A stretch of 64,000 bases of DNA from Monodelphis domestica. Lineage: Eukaryota; Chordata; Mammalia; Didelphimorphia; Didelphidae. The stretch is taken from the NCBI RefSeq assembly GCF_027887165.1, contig NC_077232.1:6667391-6731390 (forward strand). Reading direction: 5' to 3'. This document shows positions 1-11,709 of this stretch, piece by piece. Made by a program: the position numbers and the translations under genes. The notes below the pieces were generated by a model that saw nothing but the letters and a program-made list of their open reading frames with translations, ran no database searches and was not told the origin of the DNA. How positions within the stretch are numbered: position 1 is the first letter of the stretch; every line of letters starts with the position of its first letter.

Positions 1-282
1 CCAATTATACCAGCAAGCTAACTAAATGTAATGCTTTTAAGTTGGGAAATATAAACAATGATAAGGATGTCCCCAGAGCCTACACTAAGAGTACACACTG
101 TGATGGCAAAGTCCTTAATCAGTTATCTTTAGCACTCATTCTTTTTTCATTTAATGGATTATCTAATTTATTGATTGGCTCAATACCAAATCTCCTCTCA
201 TCTAGGCTCTGGGTAACCAATGGAAGGTTAGGATCAAGCCAAAAGCATCAGATCAAGAGAATTGGGGGGAAGGGGGGGGGGG

Positions 283-480
283 TTGCTGTTTGGTGGCTCA
301 ATGGATAGAGAGTTGGGCCTAGAGACAGGAGGTCCTGGGTTCAAATATATCCTCAGACACTTCTCAGCTGTGTGACCTTAGGCAAATCACTTAACCCCAA
401 TTGCTTAGTCTTGACTGTTCTTTTGCCTTAGAACCAACACTTAGTATTGATTCTAAGATGGAAGGAAAGGGTTTATGAGA
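283..480 (+). mobile_element. tRNA-derived marsupial SINE (WSINE/WALLSI type)
   Basis: A-box-like TGGCTCAATGGATAGAG and B-box-like GGGTTCAAATA, then the CCTCAGACACTTCTCAGCTG body and a GATTCTAAGATGGAAGG tail. Confidence 0.85.
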
Positions 481-959
481 GAGAGAGTGAGTTTGGGCCC
501 CTAGAGTCTAAAATTAAGTGTAAATGATTTAATTCTTCGTTTTTTATATTATCCATACTTTTTCTTCTTTGCATTAGTACAGACTGGATTATATATGTAA
601 CTTAGCATCTGTACTGCTAAAAAGTTAATGAGTCTGAAAACGATCATAATATATTATAACATTTTTAATAATCAAATGCCAATAAAACTTGCCTTGAACT
701 TATAGCTTTCTCATCATGAACTCAAGATAAGCTAATAAACCCTCATCATTTCAAGGAAATATGGATATGGCAAGGGTTAGATTCCTTTTTACACATATTT
801 ATTAAGTTCCTCCCACATACAAGGAACTATTTAAGGCAGCAGAACTTCAAAGGTGAAAGAAGGCATATTTCCTTCCCTTGGGGAAAAACTAATCTCAGAG
901 GAATAAATCTTTATCTTTTCTTATAAGTGGACTATTGTGTGTGTTTTTTTTTAACCTAA

Positions 960-1150
960 TCCAATAGCTGAGAGAAGAGTAGGATTATAGTAGATTATAG
1001 TAGATTGAGAAAGAATTTAATGGATCCAAATGAGAATTAGGACATCTTAAGTAAATCCTTGACTTTATCACTGACTCACTTTCTGACTGACCTCAAAGCA
1101 AAATTTTACAATTCAATTTCCCTCACCTATAAAATATGGAAACTCATTCC
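960..1150 (+). mobile_element. Degraded MIR-type SINE
   Basis: Degenerate body ending AATTTCCCTCACCTATAAAAT. Confidence 0.4.
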
Positions 1151-2174
1151 TGATTCTTCCTTTTCCATAAAGACAGGATGCCAGGTCAGTGATTGAAAAG
1201 TTTTCTGAAAACATTTGTAAGAAATCCTGACCTTCAATGTTAAACTAAAATTATTTTTTCACTCAGTGATTCAAATACACACAAAAAATTAGGGTGTGAA
1301 GTGTGAAATGAACATAGGCAAGCCCAGGAAATGTGGCCAAAATATCTCCTGAATATCTCCCAAATAATATATCCCAGTATCTACCAAAAAATATCCCAAA
1401 ATATCACTGAAAGGTCTCAAATGGTAATATCTCCCTTTCCATATTTATTAAGCTGTTGAAGTAGTGGATAAAGTATGAAAAAGGATATGAAAAGATAGGG
1501 TAGGAATGACAATCGTTATTTATTTTTCTTGAGATGACTCTTCCATAGCAGCTGGAAATTTAATCACCGTTATTAAATATTGAAGAAACAGAATCAAAAG
1601 AGTAACATGTACAAAGATCAGAACTATTTAAAAACAATGAAACTTGAGGGCAAGAGAAAAGATATCAGGAGACAATAAATAAGCTGTTCCTTTATTATTT
1701 ACTTACATTTATTATTTTCTTTTAAAATGTAAATAGATTGGAATATGGAATTAGAATTTGGATTTATTCTTTATTTTGTTTGTATTTGTTGAATTTGTTA
1801 TACTTACAATAAAAATTATTTACATTTTTTAAATCCCATCATCACCATCTGGTTTTTCTTGAATTTTCCAAAAAAGAATCACCTCTGTCTCCAAAGGATA
1901 ATATATCAGAAAGATATATTAGGAAGGATGTTTGTTTTTTTAGCAAAATGAGGAGACTCTCTGAACACAAATCAATTTCCATTAGTCGGGGTAAAGATAC
2001 AAGAATTCTGGGCCTTTGTATCCAATGGACATGTTGCTTTGACCTCTCTAGAGTAATGATCTGTGAACACACAAGGCATTCAAAGGACATTCACAATGGT
2101 TCTCTGCTTCTCAAGGAAGCTTCCCAGTGATGAACACTCTTATCCAAGTACAGGGAAAAGATGGCAGGATTCAA

Positions 2175-2345
2175 AGACAGGGAACTTGGAGTTGGATATT
2201 AATTCTGCTGTGTACTGACTGCATGTCTGAGCTGTCCCCTCTGAGTCTCAGTTTCCTCATCTATATACTGAGGAAGTAAGGTTAGTTGACCTCTGCAGTT
2301 CCTTCTAGCTCTAAATAGATGATACTATGATCTCATTACCTGAGG
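2175..2345 (+). mobile_element. MIR-type SINE
   Basis: Core CTCAGTTTCCTCATCTATA followed by a diverged 3' part. Confidence 0.6.
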
Positions 2346-3267
2346 AATCTAGTACAACTCTGGGAACCCTGGGAATGGGAAAGAGAAAAGCTCGTAAGGA
2401 CCACTAATCCTCAATCTTTAAAATTCGTTCTCATATATATCAAAGAGTTACAGGTAAATGATTCTTGCTACAACTATGTTTGCAACAACAACTAAAGGGA
2501 GACTAGACCACTGTGATGTCATGCCTGGAAAATTATAATTTGCCCAATGACAACACCACTTATCTAAAGCTTCAAGTCTGACTCTCAGGGGCGACACCTG
2601 ATTAACAGGCATGGCAGGTTTCTCCAAAAGATTCCACATGCTGGTACCTAGATGGAATTCCTGGGACTGACTCTTAGTCCCTCAAACAGTAAGACAAATC
2701 ATGGTGATATGGTGGCAGCAACAAAGACCTGCAACTTGGGTTCCTCTAGAAGAACGGCTCTGTTTGGTTTGCTCTGTGGGCTGGTGCCATTGACCAAACC
2801 GGCTCATCATTTTCCTTACTCTTCTGCACCAATTCTACAGTGTAAATCAACCCAAGATATGCATCAGAGGAGAATAAAGGAGTCAAGAGACTTTAATCCA
2901 AAGGGCGGGCAGAAACCTTTTGAAGAAGTCTGCCAAACCTTCATTTTTTCATTCCCTTCCAGGGTGGAGGGGAGGGAGATTCCAGAGGGCTGGCAGAGGC
3001 TCTCTCTCTCATGAGACAGCAAGAAAGGGACAGAGAGTGCCTGGCAACCTGCCTCACTGTCCTGGCCAAACTCAAGGGGAAAGGTATGGTCATGAATAGC
3101 CCAGGGTGCAATCTTTAAGAGCAGAAGCCTGCCAATCCAGGTGTCCCAGGTCCTTTGTGGGAACAAATGGTCAAGTGGGACAAAGGACAAACGTGTTCCA
3201 TTGACTTCTGACCATCCTAGTTTACTCTGTGCCTCCCCGACAAGTATGTGAGCATGTGTGAACCCCC

Positions 3268-3270
<3 letters not shown>

Positions 3271-3298
<28 letters not shown>
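3271..3298 (+). repeat. (CA)14 microsatellite
   Basis: Perfect dinucleotide run. Confidence 0.95.
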
Positions 3299-3300
<2 letters not shown>

Positions 3301-4084
3301 CACACATGCACATCCCCATCAGACTCACCTGCAGATATCTCATAGGCTGCTGATCCTAGTTCAGGTGTCATAGCACAGTTTTGTACTTCAAGCCCATAAT
3401 TTTAGCTAGGTTCTAATTTTATTTAAGTCCCTATGCTTGTAATGTCACCTGCTAGATCCTATGGCTCTCTGGGGCACAGGGACTCTCTTATTTCACCTTA
3501 GCTTGTAGCTGAGGCATGTATTAGCTAAGGTTCTGTTTGCCACACAGGGCCTCACAAATGGGTGGGAGTCCATGAAGTCTGAATGATTAAATTCCTAGGA
3601 GCTGAATTTAGTCAGTGGCCTAGAAATCAAATAGACACATACTTTGAGGTGAGATGTTATAAAGGAGACTCCTGACACAACAAATACTGATTAAATACCT
3701 ACTATGTGCAAGGCTCTGAGAGAATACAAGGATGAATAAAATAGTCCCTGTCTGACCTTGAGGAAGTTACAACCAGACCATAAGGGAGAAAGGACAGGAC
3801 ACAAAGAACTTTAGTTAAAAAGCAGAATATGACAAAGCACATCATAAAAGAAGTCTAATGATCATGATCTGAAGACTTCATTTCCCACAATGCTTGAGTA
3901 GGCAGATCTCAGCTTGGGGAGAGCATCCAGCAAGGATTGGCCTGGCTAGGAAGTCCTTCACAAAAAAAAATACTGGCTCACACTAGTAAGTATTACTTAT
4001 TATAGTTTTGTCTTGCTTTGTAACCCCAGCACTAGTACAGTCTAGCACTCAGCATGTGCTTCATAAATGCTTGCTAACTAATTG

Positions 4085-4285
4085 ACATAAAATTTGCAAC
4101 ACTTTATATGAATTTTCTCATTTCTCATTCTCATTTGATACTCACAGCCATCCTCCTGGAGTGCTATTATCCCCATTTTACAGGTAAGAAATTCGAGGTG
4201 GAAAGACCTTTCAAGCTCACTCAATTCGAAAGCATCTGAGGTAAAATTCTGACACCAAGGCCAACCACTCTATCCACTACTTCAC
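4085..4285 (-). mobile_element. MIR/THER-type SINE
   Basis: Antisense core ATTATCCCCATTTTACAGGT, then an antisense tRNA-like end CTCTATCCACTACTTC. Confidence 0.6.
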
Positions 4286-4319
4286 AATGTCTCTAAAGGC
4301 AGAAGTTTTACAAATAATG

Positions 4320-4562
4320 GATGCCAGAGTGGCATTGGGAGTAGGCCTGGAGTCAGGAAGATCTGAATTCAAATTCGGCCCCAGATATTTACTAGCTATG
4401 TGACGCTGGGCAAGTCATTTGACCCTGTTTGCCTCGATTTCCTCTTCTATAAAATAAGATGGAAAAGGAAATGGCAAACTGTCTCAGTATCTCTGCCAAG
4501 AAAACCCCAAATGGGATCACAGATTTGGACAAGAATGAAACAAATGAACAACACAACAACAG
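4320..4562 (+). mobile_element. MAR1-type SINE
   Basis: tRNA-like head, GTGACGCTGGGCAAGTCATT body and the MAR1 tail AAGGAAATGGCAAACTGTCT and GCCAAGAAAACCCCAAATGG, ending in an AACAACA tract. Confidence 0.85.
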
Positions 4563-5449
4563 AGTGGCATTGAGTGGACACAGGAGAAGCAGGCTGTGGT
4601 CTGAGGTGGAGGGAGAAGATGACCAAGAAGGTATACTGGAAACAGTACAGCTCTGGTGGGCCACAGGGCAAAGAGCAGAGGCTTCAACCATTTTCTAGCC
4701 TACCCATAGGTTTTTAATGAAGGATTTGTTGACTCCCGAGGCACCCCTAAGCTTGGATGGGATAAAAATTCTATCTTTATTTGAATACATCTGGTTTCCT
4801 GGATGCCTATGAATTTTCTTTTATGTATTTAGGAACCTAATTCTGAGAAAGGGTATGTGGATCTTCATTAGACTTAGCCCAGAGTCTCCCTAAGAAAACA
4901 AAAGCAGACAGCAGGGATCCAGGAGGCAAACAATTAGGACCCCAAACAACTACCTTGAGCTGATTCTGAAGCACAGTTCAGAGGGATGAAAGGGAATTGG
5001 GTTCTGGTTCCCCCACAGTATAAGAAGTACACTGTTTGCTTACAGGTAAAGAAAATGGACTTCCCACTCAGTTTGCTTCCTGGATTACACATTGGTTGAT
5101 ATTTCTGGTCAAGAAAATGCTAGTGAATGAAGGGACTGGACCTCAAGAGATGAGAAAAAACAAAACCAGGGCCCACAAAGCCTGGGGCTATATCCTCAGG
5201 AGGGCCACTGAGGTCTAGGGAGAGGTCACGAGTTCGAACAGACCTGACTGAACAAATCTGAGCAGGAAAGCCAAATTGATTAGTAAAGGCACTCTTCCAG
5301 GATAGGGAAAGGGCCCTGGGCCCACAGTTACTCACTATGAGAATAGCACCTAAGGAACACCAGACTACCCCTCCTAGCAACAAACTCCATTCGGCATTTT
5401 AAACTCTCCAGAAGAGCTACCCTGCCAGTCTGCTTACACATTACTCCTT

Positions 5450-5770
5450 CCACACTTTCTGATGGCCAGGCATCCTGGCTCCTCTACCTCCTGACTCCTG
5501 CCTTTGACTTGGCTGGCAGGAACCCCTGGCTAGAATGCTAGTCTTCCTTGCCTCAGCCTCTTAGAATTCCTGGCCCCCTTCAGGCCTCAGTTCCAAACCC
5601 ATCTTTCTACAGGAAGACTTTTCCTGGCCCTCCCAAAGCTGGCACCTGTTCCTCTCAGATGATGTACCCATTAATAACCATTCTGTCTCTCCTTAGAAGT
5701 CAAGGGCCTTGGAGGAACGGGCAGTTGTTCCCTATCACAAGCACTTTGTACAGTGTTTAGTCCTAGACCT
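5450..5770 (+). mobile_element. L2 LINE 3' fragment
   Basis: The AGGAAGACTTTTCCTGGCCC and AAGCACTTTGTACAGTGTTT segments are typical of L2 tails. The 70-codon frame across it is chance. Confidence 0.6.
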
Positions 5771-5859
5771 GTCATTTCACTGATATGGGGAGCTCCCTGA
5801 TGAGTAAGTTCCTTTTACCAATGTAGGTTGGTACCTTCTTTAAAATGTTTCACTTTCAA

Positions 5860-5975
5860 GCATGGCCTAGAGCACTAACAGGTTAAGTGACTTGCCAGGA
5901 TGGGTCAGAGGTGGGACTGGAAGCCAGGGCTTTGTGGCTCCAAGGCTAGCTCCCTATCCACTATGCCACTTAGTA
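5860..5975 (-). mobile_element. MIR-type SINE fragment
   Basis: Antisense GTTAAGTGACTTGCCAGGAT and CCCTATCCACTATGCCACTT. Confidence 0.6.
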
Positions 5976-6089
5976 TACATGCACAGTAAGCACTTAATAT
6001 ATGCTTGCCAATTAGTTGATTGTGCTGAACTGTGGTCTAGATGCCACATGGGTGCTCTTCAGAGTCAAATCCAGAACTGGTTGGTCAAA

Positions 6090-6280
6090 AGCAGCAGCTC
6101 AGGGGATGGAGTGCTGGGTCTGAAGTCAGGCAGACTTGAGTTCAAATCTAGCCTTAGACATTTATGAGCTGTATGATCCTAGTCAAGTCACTTTACCTCT
6201 GTCTGTCTCAGTTTCCTCACCTGTAAAATGGAGATAGCAATATCTAGCACATCACAGGCACTTAATAAATGCTTCTTTCC
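6090..6280 (+). mobile_element. MIR/THER-type SINE
   Basis: GAGTTCAAATCTAGCC B-box, TCAGTTTCCTCACCTGTAAA core and a CACTTAATAAATGCTT tail. Confidence 0.75.
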
Positions 6281-6904
6281 TTCCTCTCCTCTTCCTTCTT
6301 CCTATCACTCAATGGCTTCAGTAAATGGAGACAGAATTGGGTATGTGGTCTACCCAAAAAGAGATAGCAAAGATCATAAACTCCATCTCAACAATCTGTC
6401 CAGGGTCCTTTCCACCTATGTACAAATGAGGACTAATGACACAGTGTCCTGCTGTTGGGGCCAGTAGCTCTCGAATAACAAGTGTATTGTAATAATTAAA
6501 AATGAGTTTGACAAATATAAGAATTTTTAAAAAATTACTGTGGTCACTGTTTATAAGAGTCGCAAGGTTGTTAGCAGCTTTAGTAGCTTTTAAAGTGGGA
6601 AACGTAGGATGGTGATAGGGGAATTGTCTAGCCCACCACTCTAAGACTGCTCCAAGGAAATCTAGCTCGCTCCCCAACAAAGTTCCAATCTCCAGCCAGA
6701 GGAGAGGGAGAGTCTCAGTCTCTAAAGCAGAAGTCCTCCAATGCAGAAAAAGTGCCACTTAGAAGAATCCAATGCAGAAACACGAATGCAGAGGTCCTAC
6801 CTCAGCAAGAGCCACCAAAGCAGCAGCAGAAGATCCTTAGCAAGAGCCACCAGTGCAGATGCAGAAGTCACTCAGAATGCTCTTGGCTAGCTAGTAAGAG
6901 TCAG

Positions 6905-7060
6905 AACCCTGAACTAGATTAGATCTCTTTGGACCTGAAGGGATCCTCTAGTCCCAATCTCTAATTTTATAGAGAAGGAAACAGAGGCCCAGAGTAGGTA
7001 GTGATTTGCCCAAGTTACATGGAGAGTTACTATCCTTTTACATGCTTGGTTTGGTACCTA
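6905..7060 (-). mobile_element. MIR-type SINE fragment
   Basis: Antisense AGAAGGAAACAGAGGCCCAG and TGATTTGCCCAAGTTACAT. Confidence 0.5.
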
Positions 7061-7439
7061 GGGCTTAGTGAAAAAAATTTTGGTGGCAAGAGAATGGAGG
7101 TGAAGTAGGGAAATGACCACCAATGCTGGGGACTCCTTGAGCGGTGGGGGGAACACTTTTTAAAAAGCTTAAGAAATTATCCTAAAATCCAGAACATACC
7201 TTCTCCCTCTTACTTAGACATACTGTGTTCATGGACATTTATGTATATATGTGAGAATGCACATGTGCCTGGGGGGCATATGTTGGGGTGTACATATATG
7301 AGGAGGGTGAGTCAATGCATGTGATTATGTGGTAAGAGAGGATGTGACCCTAGCCTTGGAAGCTGGGCAGTGCATCTCTGAAGTCACCATGTGAGTAGCC
7401 AGTCATTCTTTTGATTGCAACCAGCTGGAAGATGTGTTA

Positions 7440-7625
7440 TAGAGAAGGGGAGGAGGAAGAATGATCAGATGGAAGCTAAAAATTAAGAGGAGAGGAGAAG
7501 AAAGAAGTGAGGGGGAGATGAGAGAGACTGAGAGAGAAAAAGAGAGAGACAGAGACAGAGAGGGAGGGGGGAGAATAAGGGAAAGAGGAGACAGAAAAGA
7601 GTCAGAAAGAGAGGAAAAGGCTACT
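7440..7625 (+). repeat. GA-rich low-complexity tract
   Basis: Almost pure purine (AGAGAGAC/GGGAGA units). The open frames over it on both strands are artefacts. Confidence 0.85.
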
Positions 7626-8277
7626 TTTATAAACAGCTTTCTCCATGCCACTTCTGGTCTCTCTGGTTCCTCCTTCCTTTCACTGTAGGCTGGTCAATCA
7701 CATATCAGGAACCAATCAAAGTCTCTCAATTTGCCTAGCATGCCCAAAGGTCAGTGTCTGTGGGATCCACCTCCTGTCCTCTGAGGGTATGAACTCTTAT
7801 CAAAAGGATTCACAAGTTCCTGACTAAGTTAAAAGGTTGGAACACTCCAAGTACTTGATTAAGATTAAAAAAAAATTCCCTTTCACAGTATTAATAGTCT
7901 TTTTATGAAGGTTATTTGAAGCATGTATCTCCATGATCTATGCAGGGGTTATGCCAATGTGGCCTGAGCAAAGACTGTTTATATTTGTGTATGTCAGTAA
8001 AAGTCTAGAGCTCCCTTTTAAAGTTATGCATGCTAGCAAGAAGGTGGATACTATGGAAAACCTAGCAAAAAGCATGCCAGTATTGGAGAATTCCCCAAAG
8101 TGGAATACAAAGAAACAGTATTGTACTGCATCAATGGGATATTCCTTCAGAATAATGCACAGAACCCGCCTCAGTGACCCCCAAACTTTCCAAGCCATGT
8201 CTTGAAAACTGAATTGATCACTAAGCCAACAATTCAAGATGTTTTCAGAACTGAAATAACAACAAATGATGATGATA

Positions 8278-8525
8278 GCTACCATTTATATAGCACTTAC
8301 AATGTGCCAGGAAATGTGCTAAGCCCTTTACAATGATTGTTTTTCACTGATTCTCACAACCCTGTGAGGTCAGTACTGTTATTATTCTCATTTGACAGAT
8401 GAGGAAACTGAGGCAAACAGAGGTGAAGTGACTTGCTCAGGATCAAACAGCTTATAATTCTCTAAGGTCATATTTGGGCTCAGGTCTTCTGGTTCCTGGC
8501 CTGATGCTCTATCCACTGCACAAAC
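8278..8525 (-). mobile_element. MIR/THER-type SINE
   Basis: Near-complete antisense copy: TTTACAATGA, ACAGATGAGGAAACTGAGGC, GACTTGCTCAGGATCA and TGCTCTATCCACTGC. Confidence 0.8.
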
Positions 8526-9979
8526 AGTTGCCCTTCCCTGCATGAAACACCAGAAAAGAGATCTCAGGAGATTCCTGAATAAGCTCTTGGTCCAGGATGG
8601 CTACCATCTGGCAGCTTTGTTGCCCACTACACGGTTCGGGGTCACAGATCCAGGGTGGAAAAATGTGATCATGAGAGTGTATGAGTCTCAGCTGTATAGT
8701 AAACAAAAAACAGGCTCTAGAAGTCAACAGTAGCTATGTGGCTCTGAGCTGGAGCAGAGGGGAGACTCAGTGGAATAACCAGGGCAGAAATCTCAGATTA
8801 AGAAGGAGCTGATGATTCAGTTGCTGTGAACCCAGTAATGATCTGCAGAAACTACAAGACAAATACAAGTCAACAGATCCAACCTGAACCAGAAATTTGT
8901 AGACCTCAGACTGAGGGGGGGGGGGGGTAAGCAGACCTCTCCCCTCATCTCACCACTCTAGGGATACTGAATGCTTACAGACCCTCACCCTGATCTGTGA
9001 AAACAATGGAAAGACATAAGAGAACAGAAGTTCGAGTCAGACATGCCCCTCTGAAAAGTGAGCAGGGCTTAGTATTAACACTGAGTCCAAAATAAAAAAG
9101 TTAGTTTAGAATTAGAAAATGAAAAAAGAACCCCACTATAAAGAGTTATTATGGTGACAAGGAATATCAAGATACAAACACAGAGAAAGAGGATGACTTG
9201 AAAACATCTACAAATAAACATCACAGGAAAACATGGTTTTGTCATAATACCTAAAAGAGTTTAAAAAAAGAGCTTTAAAATGATGTTAAAAACCAAATCG
9301 GGGGGGGGGGGTGGAGTCAAGATGGCAGCATAGAGGCAGCAAACGTTCAAACTTCTGAAAATCCTTCCTTACCAATTGCAAACTAAATGTTCCTAGGGGA
9401 CTGAAAATCAAACCTAACAACAAGACAGAGCAAAGGAACCCTCCTGCTGGACTCAATTCAAAAGGTACACCCCCCACCAAAAGCCAGAATTCGAGAACAC
9501 TCGGGTTTAAGGGGAAATAAGAAGGAAGGCCCCAAGACCCCTCCCCCCCCAGAGTGCTAAGCCTCCAGCACCATCAGGAACCTCTCGGCAGGCAAAGGCA
9601 CTGGTCTGGAGGGAGTACCTTGATGGCAGGGCTGTGCCAGGCTCAGAGTATCGAACACAGGCGGTGGGGAAGGAGTTGGAGAGGGAGCACAGAGCGGGCA
9701 GCCTGGTCACAGTGGTGGAGACACTCTATATTGCTCCCACTTTTCAGGAGGTTTTGGCCTCAGGGCATATCCAACCCAACCCAGCTGAACTTAATCCCAT
9801 CAAAAGTCTTTAGAGGTCAGGGAAGCTCAAGCTCCAACATCCCTCCCACACACACTACACTGAGAGATCTCCTTACACAGTTCCAAGAGGCGAGACTGAC
9901 AGAAAAGCCCAAAACCCCCCCCCAAAAAATGAGAGGAGCAAGAACAAAGACAACTGCAGGGAGTAAAGAAGGGGTAAAT

Positions 9980-11034
9980 ATGAGCAAACAACAGGAAAAA
10001 AAAAGAAATTACAATTGACAGCTTCTATACAGGCAATGAACAAAGAACAAAAAGAACAGAGGAGGAGGGAACATCAAGCAATAAAACAGAAACTCCAGCG
10101 AATTGGATACAGGCTTTGGAAGAACTCAAAATACAATTCAAAACATACTTAAGAGGGGCTGAAGATAATTGGGAAAAGAATTAAAAACTAAGATAAGTCA
10201 TCTGGAACAGAAAATAGTGTCTGGAAAGCCAAAATCAACCAGCTTGAAAATGAGGCAAAAGAGATGAAAGATGAGGTAAAGAGGATGAAAGACGAGGTAA
10301 AGGAAATGAGAGATGAGGTAAGGAGAATGAAAGATGACCTCCAAAGAAAATCAGACCAGAAGGAGAAGGATGACCAAAAAGCCTGGGATGAAATCCAGTC
10401 TTTAATAACCAGAATACAACTAGAATTAAGTGAATTCACAAGGCAGCGGGACACTATAAAATGAAATCAAAAGAATGAAAAAATTGAGGAAAATATGAAG
10501 CATCTCATTCACAAAACAGAGAGACAACTTAAGAATCATTGACCTATCAGAAGACCATGACAAAACAAAAAGTCTGGATGTCATACTACAGGAAATTATC
10601 CAAGAAAACTGCCCCAATACTCTAGAACAAGAGGGAAAAGTAGAGATTGAAAGAATCCACAGATCACCTCCTGTACTTAATCCCCAACTGACCACACCTA
10701 GGAATGTTATAGCCAAATTCAAGAACTATCAGACCAAGGAAAAAATATTACAAGCTGCCAAGAAGTCATTCAGATACCATGAAACCACAGTGAGGATAAC
10801 ACAGGATCTGGCTGCATCCACACTGAAGGACCCGAAAGGCACAGAATATGATAATCCGGAAAGCAAGGGAACTAGATCTACAACCAAGAATCAATTACCC
10901 AGCAAAACTGACTATATTCTTACAGGGGAAGGTACGGTCATTCAACAAAACAGAAGAATTACAAGCATTTGTAAAGAAAAGTCTAGACCTGAACATAAAA
11001 TTTGATGCCCAAGCACAGAATTCAAGAGAATAAT
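9980..11034 (+). pseudogene. L1 ORF1 remnant (RNA-binding chaperone)
   Basis: Frames are broken around 10015, 10460 and 10860. Visible parts are a Lys/Glu-rich coiled coil (10200-10460) that includes a perfect-register heptad repeat, an RRM-like part (about 10520-10750) and a C-terminal domain ending near 11034. ORF1p forms trimers that coat L1 RNA. Confidence 0.8.
10264..10347 (+). repeat. 21-bp tandem repeat encoding coiled-coil heptads
   Basis: Four consecutive 21-bp units, each opening ATGAAAGATGAG or ATGAGAGATGAG (the fourth diverges), encode MKDEVKR-like heptads in the L1 ORF1 coiled coil. Confidence 0.85.
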
Positions 11035-11709
11035 CAAAAGGAATTAAAAAAGAGGGAAAAAAGAAAAAAAAACTTTTTTTAAGAGACCCAATAAGTTAAA
11101 ATGATATGTATCCCTATAAGAAAAGAGAACATTGGTAACGCTTAAAAATTGTTATTATCACTTGAGCAGCTAGAAGAATTACACTTAGAGGGGACAGTGA
11201 CAAACTGTATAGGATGAAATGACAAGACATAAACATGTATGTGTATATATATATACACAACTAGAGCTAAAAAAAGGTTAATACTAAAAGAAATGGGAAA
11301 AGAAACAAATGGGGGTAAATTTATGTCACAAAGAAGCTCATGGCAGGAGGGGGAAAAACATTAATACACTGGAAGGGTAAAGAAGTTGGAGATAGGAAAT
11401 ACTCAACTCTTTATGTGCATTGAAATTGACCCAAAGAAAGAACAATCCAATCCATTGGGGCAGAGAATAGATTTGCACCCTATAGGGAAGTAGAAGGGTA
11501 ACAAATGGACTAGGGGGGAGGGAAGCAGTACAAGGGAGGGAGGGGATGGGGGGGAGCTTGAAAAAGACTACAAAGAAAATAAGGGGCAGAATAAGAAGGG
11601 AGGAGGTAGACAGGGAAGTAAAATAAGGGTAGGAACTAGGGGGACTGATTAAAAACATACATTGGTGTAGAAGGAAATAGTGAAAGAAGAAAAGACAGGA
11701 CTAGGAGTA

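Noticed and set aside
283..360. Functional tRNA gene
   Set aside because: The A- and B-box-like sequences belong to a SINE head; no cloverleaf with a proper acceptor stem.
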